This document shows positions 52,111 to 62,479 of a stretch of DNA of 64,000 nucleotides, one piece after another (within the stretch, counting starts at the first letter, position 1; every line of letters begins with the position of its first letter). This DNA is from Opisthocomus hoazin (taxonomy: Eukaryota; Chordata; Aves; Opisthocomiformes; Opisthocomidae): the NCBI RefSeq assembly GCF_030867145.1, contig NC_134422.1, positions 15,014,531 through 15,078,530 of the forward strand, in the 5' to 3' direction. A program made the translations under genes and the position numbers. The notes beneath the pieces were generated by a model, which made no database searches, had not been told where the DNA came from, and was given only the letters and a program-made list of their open reading frames with translations.

Positions 52111-54149
52111 CGTGAATGGAATACAGAGAATAAACTACCCATGCTGGGAAACTGCAAGTTGACGCAGTTTTTTCCACGCCAGGTTTTCTATAGACTAATA
52201 ACAGATATCATAAAAAGACATGGGAACTCACAGGGTTGTAGTGTTCCCGATACAGGGGACTCAGAACCAAGATTTTGGATTTAAAAAAAATATTAAACTT
52301 TACAGGCAAAGGTATCTTAACAGATAGGTGCAAACTACATAGAAACACTTAGAATTATGAAAAAAAAAATGATACAGGCAAAAACAAAGCAAAAGAAGCT
52401 GCTTTGGTCATTTACATTGGGTTCTCTGTTGCTCTGTAGCCTGACTCCACTGGCGATGTCGGTAGTTTCTGAGCTTCTTACCAGATTGATTTTCTTAGCA
52501 GAAAAAGCCTAAGGTTATCTAAACAGTTTAGTTTCTTGCTTCTTTGTACTGAATTCATTATTTTCTTTCTGCCTGAATACAATACTCTACATTGCACATG
52601 CAGCGTTGATCCATAACCTGAGCAGAAATTGTCCGCAGAATCAGCTAACAATCGAGGCCAGTGCGTGCTCTGGTGATTAGTAGATCAACACTCCCACGGA
52701 CGGCAAAGATTTCCATTAGAGCTAGTCAGAGGGGCAAAGGGCCAATTACTGGTGGTGTCAATGGTGCAGCTCCTGAATTTGGCCAAATTTCTTTGTTTGT
52801 CAAGCTGCATTCAGCCTTGCAGCACTAGCAAAAGGGACCCTTTGAAGATATTTCCCACCAGGGTAGCTGGTACTGACTGTGCTGAAACTCTTTCAGTGCC
52901 TTCATCCCAAAAGCAGAACAGAGGAGAAACAAGAGGAGTTTCCAGGTCAGGAACATAATCATTTGCCTACTAGGTCATCCTGTCTGCATTGAATCCCCTT
53001 TGTACCTGAGATTTCAGATGGTGGTAAAAATCTCCTAACAGGGCTGGTACACACAGCAAACCGGGCTCTCCACGCACAGCACATGAATGAGACCTGATTC
53101 TCCTGTAGCTCAGGCCACCACAAATCACTGGTCAAACGGCTGCCTTGGAGAAGACATTCAGGGCAGAGTAAATCCATTTTTCTAGGGAGGAAGTGTGTTG
53201 GAGCAGCCGAGGATGGGACACTCTTGCGGGCAGAAGGGTCTCAGACTCCCCAAACTCTGTGCAACATCTCTGGCCCTGCATACCGCTTTTATCTGGGCTG
53301 GAGCCAGCACTGTTGGGAAAGCAGGTTTTGGAGCTGCAGGCCTCACAATACAGAGCACAAGGGTGATCTGGCTGTGGACCAAGGCATGTAACCTTTAGCA
53401 GCTCTTCTTCTTTGCCCCAGGAGGGGGCTGAGACCTTTTCAAGTCAGCTCCTGATACTCCATCCAGATTCACTATCCACCGCAAACCCCTCTACTCCTCC
53501 CCGTGACCAGCCAGACTGTTGCATGCCATATGCCAAGCACATAAATGGAGGGGATCAGTCATGCTTGAGTGCTCCTTGTCACCGCATTTCACGTCCTGTG
53601 ACCTGTGCCTGCTTAAACACCAGCAAGCCTCCGCCCCAACATGCCTTGGTCACCTCTCCACTGGTGCTAGTGCCTCCTGTAATTGCCATGGAAAAGCCCA
53701 GCTTGTGAAGCACCTCTCCTCCCAGCCAAGGCCCTCAGAGGCAGCTTTTATGGACTAATAAGCATATTCTAGATTAATAACCAGAATCCTGCAAGGCCGG
53801 GGAGAAAACACCACAGTCTGCGCAGAGCAAGACATGGCAGGCTGTACTCTGGCTGCTGGTGGGGAAAAGTTATTCTGCTTTGCGTGTGTGTTGTATTTAG
53901 GGAGATATTAAACTAGTTCTCTTCCAGCATTGTCACGGATGCTGCTCTGATCTGCTGCATTAAGTAATTTGTGCTTCTCCCCCAGAAAAGAATTTATTTC
54001 CTCTCTGTGCTAGTGTCAAAGCTAATATTAGCGAGTGTTACTGAACCATTTTACATCTGCTCTAACAGCAGCTGCTCTGCAGGAGGGTGACTCGACAAGA
54101 GGACAGGGCAGAGGAGAAAAGTCACATTAGGCACTTAACAAAAGGGGTG
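52111..54149. other. Unique noncoding sequence
   Basis: No supported exon, RNA gene or interspersed repeat. The frame 53412-53708 is 98 codons, Pro/Ser-rich, without domain or splice context. Confidence 0.55.
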
Positions 54150-54330
54150 GGAGGGAAGGGCTGGACACTTCGGGGCAGCGGGAGGGGGCACGTGGCTCTC
54201 AGAAGCACAGCGATGCAAAGGAGCAGGATATAAATACAACATCAACAGCCCTCTTCCCATATGCGTGTCTGAACAGGGTGGAATGCCCCCCGCGGGAGGG
54301 GTCTGGTTGTGTAATTGTCACAGGGGAGGC
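54150..54330 (+). promoter_or_regulatory. GC-rich patch with E-box and TATA box, possible promoter
   Basis: A G-rich stretch is followed by a CACGTG E-box (54189-54194) and, 35 bases on, TATAAATA (54229-54236), the same core as at 718-725. A short CpG-containing stretch (CCCCGCGGGAGG, near 54286-54297) follows. If functional on the plus strand, transcription would begin near 54260. The open frame downstream (54315-54644) has no early ATG, so any product might be noncoding. Confidence 0.25.
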
Positions 54331-55499
54331 CTGCGCGGCTGAGCCAAATTAGCTCTGCTCATAACTTGCCTGGGAAGCAGTCTGGCAGAGAAAAGAACAA
54401 TTCGTGGATTTTCTTTTCCCTTGCGCTTGGAAAAAAGCAAGCTCAGACCATCCTAATTCAGAGACAAATATATCGAAGTTCATGTTCGCACTTCAGCAAA
54501 AGAAAAGGGGCCACGGCAGGTCGCAGCCCAGTCGTCCTGGTAGCTCCTAAAGGGGGACAACCCAAACTGGGGAGCATGTCTTTGCTGGACGTTAGGGCGA
54601 GACAGAGCCCGGCTGGTACGAAGGAGTGCAGCTCTGCACCCTGAGTGGGGTTACAGATTTTTGCACCAGGGATGGTCCCCACTGTGCCGTTTCCCTGCCC
54701 AGGGTACCTGGTGCTGTGTGGCTGACTGTGGGAGCTCTGCTTTTAACTTATTTCAGTGAACTTTAAAGGGATATGTTCTTACTACATTTCAATAGCTCAG
54801 CAGGTGGATGCTGGATCAGTGGAGAAGAAATGGAAAATCATTTGGTCAGCAAGCCAAGGATTAAATTGGGAAATTCAAGAGTTTCCATGTGTAACTACAT
54901 TTTTTTTGGTCCACCCTAACAGCCAGCCAGAGCTGGAGGCTGTAACAACGTCTCTGGCACAAGGAAGGGGTCAGACTGGTGAAAAGCAATGTGGTGGTCA
55001 CTCTGCAGCCAACCTCGCGAAGAGTTTCAGGTTTCTCAAAAGCTCTAGACGTTTTTTTGTTCCCATATTTTAGGGATTTACAAAACTTCCCTCTCCCCGT
55101 AGTGTCCTGGCCCCCTCCACAGGCCACCCACACCGTGGCTGCCAGGAGCAAAACGGCCCCACTGGGGAGCGTGGGCTCCGACAGAAACCGCATTTCCCAC
55201 TCTGCGAAGCTTTGAGATGTCAAAACAAGTTTTCATTCTGTTTAGGGATGAAACTAAGAAACGATAAGAAACTTGTGGTATTAAACCCTGCATAGAAGTG
55301 CATTTTACTGCTGTAAGTCCCGGAAATGCTGGTGCCCGGGGGGTGGGTGTGCGCCCCTTGCTCGGAGCCTGTCTTCTGGCGAGGGTGCTGCAGGGGGTGC
55401 TGGAGATCGCAGCTTCCCTCCGACACCGGCAGCTCCACCGCCAGATCCAGCGGGGTGTGCCGGAGACTTGTTTACATCTGCAGAGATTTATTTCTGTTG

Positions 55500-55870
55500 T
55501 AAAACTATCTGCTGGTGAATAGATGAAAAGAAATATGTGAGGGAAACCATAATCATTTAATACTTATTCCGTTTATTTTCTATTCATTTAGCAATGTTGG
55601 CATTCTCATCATAATTAAAGGGAGCTGGGTGGCTTTCTAACGCTTTTCCACGTGTTTCTTCCTTCCCTTTGAAGGTGCTTGGCAGATTTAGGTCATACAT
55701 TTTCTTCCTATCGTGCAGCAAGGGGAAGAGGGAAAAAAAATTCCCAGCGCCAATCTTTTCTAATACTTCTACATTAGTTCAATCCAGCAGAGGTTTGCTC
55801 TGCCTCAAGCTAAAGAAAATCTATTAGACTCTTTAAAGAAGTAAGTCAAAGGGGATGCATCCACGGTAAG
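55500..55870. promoter_or_regulatory. Candidate conserved noncoding block
   Basis: AT-rich, non-repetitive sequence with TAAT cores and TTTATTTTCTATTCATTTAG-like runs, free of coding frames and lying next to a GC-rich shoulder (55320-55460). It has enhancer-like texture; conservation is not testable here. Confidence 0.2.
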
Positions 55871-56750
55871 GTCAGGCAAAGATGTGCACAGCAGAGAATG
55901 ATAGTGCTCAATATCGTTGCTTTGGCTGTCAGGAAAAGTTCACCCCACGGGATGCCAAACTCCACTTAAACTTGCCGCCTGTCTTCAAATGCCTCTGCAA
56001 GCGGGAGGTGAACACTATGCGCTTTTTCCTGGCACTCACCTGAGGTAGGAGGGAAACAAAAATTCAGAGTCTGGGACCAGACGCCCTGTCCCAGCAATGA
56101 AAACTCTGAAGGGGTTGATACTGGAACCATCCAAATGTCACGTTACTGCTGTCTCATAGGCCGTTATAGAGCAAGCTTTGTAATACATTTAACAACTAAC
56201 GCTTGTTAAAATGGTTACAGGTAGTTTTTTACTTAAAAAGCAGCATGTGCAGATCTTCAGGGCACTTAAAATCATTGATTTTAAGCAGATAATTTATGGT
56301 TAAGATGGGTGATTAGACCTGCATCTTTCGCCCACTGCTACTGATTTTTGTTCAGATTTTCAGATAGCGGCAGAGTCAACAGAGGTTTCTGCTGCACTCA
56401 GAGACAGTCACACTCAGAACAGCTTCAGAAATCAGGATCCTTCAGAGTGTGACTCAGCCCGCATGAGACACCACCGCTCTGTGGAAGGTCCCATCTGTGC
56501 TCGCTGATGGTAGCAGGGCATGAGGGTGACAGCTCAGTTAGAGACCTCATGTCAGAGGGAACGAATCCAGAAAGTGCTGCCAAACTGCATCCCACCCGCT
56601 TTTTTTGGAGTGTGGCAGTTGACACGGTTGCAAGATTAGCATTAAACTCAGCACGTCTCTCTGAGGTTGTCACAGCCGGGTACCAGTGGCTGCTCCTGCC
56701 TCGGTTTTGGTAGAGCCCCAAGAAGAGGAACAGTCCTTTGGACTTTCTGG

Positions 56751-56755
56751 GGAAT
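56751..56755. repeat. Left target-site duplication of the solo LTR (GGAAT)
   Basis: The five bases GGAAT directly precede the LTR and are repeated exactly at 57164-57168 after it. A 5-bp duplication fits ERVL-type integrases. Confidence 0.85.
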
Positions 56756-57163
56756 TGTGCTGGGTTTGGCCAGGACAGGGTTAATTTTCACCAGACTCCA
56801 GGAAGGGACACAGCCGGGTGGGCTGACCCCACCTGGCCAAACAGAGTCGGGTATTCCATACCATGTGCCGTCATGCTGGGTTCCGGGGGGAGGGAGCAGG
56901 GCGGCGGGAACTCTCTTGCGGCTCGGGAGCATGCGGCGGCGGCAGTTGTGGAGAGCGGCTCTGTTGTGCGGTCTGTTTTGTTTTCTGTATTCCCCTTATC
57001 TGTATCGTTGTTGTTATTGTTCCCTTTGTTTGCTGTTATGTTAAACTGCCCTTATCCCTACCCACCAGTTTCTGCCTGTTTCTTTCCATTCTCCTCCACA
57101 CCCCGGCGGGGGGAGGGGCAGCCGCGCGGCGCTTTTGTTGCCGGCCGCAGCCAAACCAGAACA
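56756..57163 (+). mobile_element. Complete solo LTR of an avian ERVL-like retrovirus
   Basis: The 408-bp element begins TGTGCTGGGTTTGGCCAGGA, CAGGGTTAATTTTC, includes GGTATTCCATACCATGTG and GTCATGCTGG, then the T-rich block with GTTAAACTGCCCTTATCCC, and ends CAAACCAGAACA. Start TGT and end ACA form the standard LTR inverted termini, and a perfect 5-bp duplication (GGAAT) flanks it. There is no internal retroviral gene, so it is a solo LTR left by recombination between the two ends of a provirus. It is GC- and CpG-rich at 56880-56960 and 57100-57150, so it could act as a promoter, but a clear TATA box is not seen. It is related to the older LTR at 40565. The long open frame 56738-57520 runs through it and is an artefact. 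Confidence 0.92.
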
Positions 57164-57168
57164 GGAAT
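57164..57168. repeat. Right target-site duplication of the solo LTR (GGAAT)
   Basis: Exact copy of 56751-56755, immediately after the terminal CA of the LTR. Confidence 0.85.
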
Positions 57169-60100
57169 GAAGACAAGGAAGAAAGAGGAGATGGGAATGC
57201 TTACCTTTCTGCCATTTGTCCTTGGTGCACTCCGATCCAGCTCCACAGCAGGTTGGGACAATGTCCCTTTCAAAACACCTCCAGCTTTGATAAGCAATGC
57301 TTTTGCTCCTACTCCTTTCCTTTGGCCGCCCCTTTCCTCTCCGAATCTTGGAGCCCTCACAGAGCTGCCTTGTTGGATCTATAACCTCCTCTGTATTTCA
57401 ACTGCTGCCCACGCGCTTCTAAAGCACCACAGCCAGAGAGGAAGGGGGAAAACTTTTGCTTTTGAAATCCTGGTCTGTAAAAGCCTTTTACATAGCAGCA
57501 TGCCAGGAGAGAAAATATAAATCCAAAGAAGCAGGATATGTTTTAGAAGTGATTTGACTTTCCCCAGTTCAACTGCTCTGGAGGGCTGGAGGAACAGGAT
57601 GATGCAGGGGGGAGGATAACCCCAGGTGGCATGGTGCTGTCTGGCATTTTACAGTCAGCATCAGTTTGGACACAAGCTTGGAGTAGACAGTGAACTCTGC
57701 ATGGGCGCTATGGACTGGTAAATTAAAGGCAGTGGCCAAGAATACCATAAGCAATGGTGGCTGAGGGATCTGGCACCAATAATTTAAAATATCACAAATT
57801 GGGATTTCCAAAATCTGAATCCCTGAAGTCACCAGGAAGGCTTTGCAGTGGCTGTTGGCTGGTCAGCCCTGAGAGCCGCCTCTAAACACCCTGCCAACCT
57901 CCTGCTGCCACCAGAGTCACCAGCCATGGCTTGGGGAGATGTGGAGAGCCGCTCTGAGGTGTACGCAGGGTCCGTTTCTTGCGAAGCCCGGCTGCAGCCA
58001 CGCTGCCACTGCCCTGCTGTCATTATTTCAGCTGCCGAGCTCCGCTAATTGTTCTCCAGAGGAGTCCGATAGCAATGGGGTGTGCTTTGCTAAGATAACG
58101 GCAGTTATACTAGCTGGGAGCAAATGACAAGGGCTATCAATCCTCATGCTTCAGGGCACAAACTGAATACCATTTCAGGCTAGGAATAAGCCTATGCAGA
58201 CTGTTCTCGACAAAAACAGTGTCATGCAAAATTCACTTGTTTCCTTGCAAATTCTCAAGCCCAGATTGGGCCTGTTCAGGTGTTTGCAGTTTTGGGGCAC
58301 AGGAAGGAAGTTAAACTGAATCCCATTACAGCAGAATCCCCCCAAGTCCCCAGTTTCTCTGTGTTTCCCGTGCTGTGGCTGAGGGAATGGAGTGGAATGG
58401 GTTTTGGTTTGCAAACCGGGACTTGCCTGGAAGTGAAACCAGGCTGTGAGGGAGGAACTCTGTACAGATAGCAACGGAAGAGTCAAAACGTCGACTGGCA
58501 GCGCTTCTGCCCCTCTCACCTCTTCAGCTTGGCTCATAAAATAAAAAATTGCCATTGAATCATGTCAACAGCAGAGGGTATACTAATTGCCTCTGCTTCC
58601 ACCCAGCAGTTCTTATTCCAAAATGATATCTCCCAGCAGCTATTTCCAGTGTTACTTAATCTAATAAACTACAGAGAATTCCCAGTACCTTTTAAAAATC
58701 CTTTCTGTGGAGATAGCTGTATCTGATTCTCTAATAAGGATTCTATTAAGGGAAGCCTCTGCTGTGCTTTGTTAAGGAATTGATGCAATTTGATTTTTAT
58801 TACATGAACAGAGTAACATGGATAGTAGCTGTCTCTGATACAAAGAGTCAGTGCAAAAAGTATTGTGCTTCTTCATGCAAACCAAGATAAAGTAATTAAC
58901 TTTATATTAAAAAAAAATCTCTGTTGAGATCTGTTCTGCATAATTCAACACCTTGTGCCAATTAAAGAGAACTCCTTTGGAAAATGATTTGGCTGTAATT
59001 TTATACGTCTTCGGATTTGTGTGCAAATATACACAACTTTATGAGTATTTTGATGCATGTAATTTTTCTTGTAGAGTTTATACATTTATTTGCTTTATTC
59101 ATAAAGTGAGACTTTGTAGAAGAGCTCCTGGATCAGCCTAAATGTCAGATTTGCTGTCCCCGGCAGAGACAGAAGAATTCCTGTCCAGGATAAGAAAACT
59201 CCACCCAGGATCAGCCCCTCTGCCGTCCTTACTCCCCACCTTTCCTTCCCAGCCCCTCCGCACTGTCCTGGGATCTGGATGGCAGGACCGGGATGGGTGA
59301 ATTGGCACAAGGACTCTGGTGATTCACTGGGGTGTTCCTCACTGCCTTTCTGTATTGCAGGGAAAAATTCAGGAGAAATTTGGAAGAACCAAAGTGAGCT
59401 AAGGACCAGTTGGGAACCAGCTGAGGACCAGCCAACACAGACCCCATCTCTGATGGCCTCACAGCCCTTGGGAGGATGTTTCCTTCAGGCCCATCAGGGA
59501 GCAGGGTGAGCCCTGTCCTGCATGTGCATGGCCAACCTGCTCCCCACCACTGTGGGGAACAGAGCCTGGACGAGTGAGGAAAATCCTGAGAGAATTGTTC
59601 GGGGTAGGTGGAATTTGCCTGTCACCAATCTAAAGCCCATCCTAGTGCAGTGAACAGCTCATGCTGCTCCCCTGTGAGACAGCTAACCATTACTGTAAGT
59701 GCTCCTCTGACTTTAATTTGTGGGAGGGCTCAAAACACCTAAAAAATATGCAGTCAGAACAAGACATTTCTTGTTATCCTGGGACACGGAGGATCAGAAT
59801 GATTACTTGATTGATGTGGCTTCCTCAGAAGATGTAGTGAGGATGGCTGTGATAAATACAGTCCAGTATTGGCAACAGCAAAAAAAATCCATGGCATGGA
59901 TGGATTAGACTAACACCAAGAGATTAGGTGGGGTGCAATCAACTATTAAATAGGATAAACACTGTAAAAGGTAGGTTTAAGTTTTTAAGGAAGAAATTTC
60001 CAGATAAAGGTCGAAGTGAGAAGTAAAGACAGTTTCTTCTCTCAACAACCTCTCTACTTACCTGGGCTTATAAGCTGCACATGAGGGTGACTCAGTTAAG

Positions 60101-60424
60101 AGGATAAAAATTAACAATCCTCTAAAGCAGACAAACTCCGTCACTGAGCCAGTCAAGAGTCTCCTTCACTCTTTTGCATCCTCAGCTATGCAAGTGCTAC
60201 AAAGTCACTTATGCCGGTGTTAGAAGGCTAAGGTAGAACAACAGCTGATATATTTTAGCCGACATCTGCTGAAGCAGTTTGAATTGACTCAATTAAAATC
60301 TGGAGGCTGCCCTACTGGGCTTCCATGTGGTGGCTCCCTGTGCCAGATGGGGACTCTGAGACTCAGATTTCTATCCCAGAAAAGCCCATTTGGGCTTTCA
60401 ATACTTAGAAAAACTCTCCCTCTT
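57169..60424. other. Unique noncoding sequence
   Basis: No supported gene. The portion 58560-58990 is AT-rich, non-repetitive and rich in TAAT/ATTA cores, so it may be a conserved element; it also holds the second copy (58703-58722) of the 20-base string found at 2621-2640. Confidence 0.5.
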
Positions 60425-60625
60425 CTATCTCTATCTCTCTATCTCTATCTCTATCTCTATCTCTATCTCTATCTCTATCTCTATCTCTATCTCTATCTCT
60501 ATCATCTCTCTCTAATCATCTATCTATGTCTATATATCTCTATCCATATCCGTATCCATATCTGTATCCGTATCCATATCCACATCTATATGCATATCTC
60601 TCTGCTCTTATGTCTATCTAGATAT
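60425..60625. repeat. (CTATCT)n microsatellite with degenerate tail
   Basis: A nearly perfect CTATCT hexamer array runs to about 60503. It then decays into TCTAATCATC, TATC and TATCCATATCCGTATC-like variants to about 60625. The open frame across it encodes only a Leu-Tyr repeat and is not a gene. Confidence 0.95.
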
Positions 60626-61571
60626 AGCTAGACTATGGTTAAGGTTTTTCCTAGTATTAATTCTTCTATTATCATAATATAGCTAAGTGGCCCTAAATAA
60701 ATAAAATCCAAATCATACACTAGTTTCCATTACAGTTATCAACAGTTTATCTGGGTATTTATCAGGCATTCATGCTTCATTCAGTAAATTTTACATCGAG
60801 CCCATGACCACTGATTAATCCAGGGTGCACCTTTCTGGTTTACTTCCAAATTGCTTTAAAGATGTTAAATGGTACAGGGGCCAGTACCTCCTTTCACCAG
60901 CTTTTCCCGAGCAGTTATCTCTGTACCCAGGATGCTCAGCACAGAGTGTATATATATGTACACACATGCTCATTTTAAATAAAAGACTCTGACCTAAAGA
61001 AATTATATATTTAGACAAGTAAGACATGCAGTGGGTGGAATTAAATTAGAGTCATCTTCACTCTAAGCAGGAGAAAAGAGTGAAAGAACTGAAGAAAACG
61101 TAATAAATAACATTAGAAGAGCTTTTTATAGCACAAAAATGAAGTTGCTTCCAAAATTCTAGTATAATAAAAATGGCACAGAACTGTAAGAGTAGAGTCA
61201 TGTATATCTGTGTTAGAGTACCTGTAGTAATCGGTCTTATGTCTGTTCAGAAAGGGCAATATACTACCCAGCTACAAAGAACTTTTACACTGATACAATT
61301 TATAAAATGGTATTGATTTAACTCTTGCAGTAGAAAATCATGTCCCCTGCAAATGAAACAATGAACAGGTAAAAATATTCTGAGTATATCAAGGAGTTGT
61401 CTATAGAAGAGCTTGAAACTACATTTAGATCTTCCATAGGTGCAAGAAAGTGATAATTTAGTGCTTCCATTTCTCTTTTTCCTGGATATTAATACTTAGG
61501 GAGGAATCTGCAGAAAAATCAACCCACCAGTGAGTTCATTTGGGAAACAATAAGGACTATTGAAACTATGA
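60626..61571. other. Unique AT-rich noncoding sequence
   Basis: No supported coding or RNA feature. A short TATATATGTACACACATG stretch lies near 60950-60970. Confidence 0.6.
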
Positions 61572-62479
61572 AGAGTTAGAGTGTACTCCTAGCAAGTTTG
61601 CTGATGACACAAAACTGGGAGGAGTGGTGGATACACCGGAAGGCTGTGCTGCCATTCAGCGAGACCTGGATAGGCTGGAGAGCTGGGCAAAGAGGAACCT
61701 GATGAAGTTCAACAAGGGCAAGTGCAGGGTCCTGCACCTGGGGAGGAACAACCCCATGCACCATTACAGGCTTGGGGCGGACCTGCTGGAGAGCCGCTTT
61801 GTGGAGAGGGACCTGGGTATCCTGGTGGAGGACAAGTTGACCATCAGCCAGCATTGTGCCCTGGTTGCCAAGAAGGCCAATGGAATCCTGGGGTGCATTA
61901 AGAGGAGTGTGCCAGTAGGTCGAGGGAGGTTCTCCTTCCCCTGTACTCTGCCCTGCTGAGGCCCCATCTGGAGTACTGTGTCCAGTTCTGGGCTCCCCAC
62001 TTCAAGAAAGATGAGAAACTACTGGAGAGAGTCCAGTGGAGGGCTACAAGGATGGTGAGGGGACTGGAACATCTCTCCTACGAGGAAAGGCTGGGGGAGC
62101 TGGGCTTGTTTAGCCTGGAGAAGGCTGAGATGAGATCTTGTAAATGCTTATAAATATCTTAAGGATGGGTGTCAAGAGGGTGGGGCCAAACTCTTTTCGG
62201 TGGTACCCAGCGACAGGAGAAGGGGCAATGGACACAAACTGAAGCACAGGAATTTCCGTCTGAACATGAGGAAGAACTTCTTCACTCTGAAGGTGACGGA
62301 GACCTGGAACAGTTTGCCCAGGGAGGTTGTGGAGTCTCCTTCTCTGGAGATATTTAAGACCCGCCTGGACAAGGTCCTGTGCAGCCTGCTGTAGGTGACC
62401 CTGCTTCAGCAGAGGGATTGGACTAGATGACTCACAGAGGTCCCTTCCAACCCCTAACATTCTGTGATTCTGTGATTCT
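61572..62479 (+). mobile_element. CR1 LINE retrotransposon, 5'-truncated
   Basis: Similarity to CR1 begins abruptly at about 61572, just before the catalytic motif of the reverse transcriptase, and runs to the 3' octamers at 62458-62479 (ATTCTGTG, ATTCTGTG, ATTCT). It carries the end of ORF2 and the 3' untranslated region. By eye it is about nine-tenths identical to the matching part of the minus-strand copy at 6261-8060 (for example the FADDTKLGG and [10 protein letters not shown] segments), so the two are from the same or closely related subfamilies. Confidence 0.94.
61573..62394 (+). pseudogene. CR1 ORF2 reverse transcriptase 3' part, broken
   Basis: The segment encodes the second catalytic block (FADDTKLGG, upstream of the main open frame at 61624-61959) and the thumb region. 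The frame shifts near 61910-61960, where the usual [17 protein letters not shown] stretch is interrupted, and further shifts separate the tail, which reappears at 62200-62394 (RGNGHKLKHRNFRLNMRKNF). With no 5' part and several shifts it cannot make an active enzyme. Confidence 0.88.

Noticed and set aside
56738..57520. 260-codon plus-strand open frame
   Set aside because: It runs through the solo LTR and both target-site duplications; no domain. An artefact of the insertion.
60284..60631. 115-codon open frame
   Set aside because: Translation of the CTATCT microsatellite (Leu-Tyr repeats).
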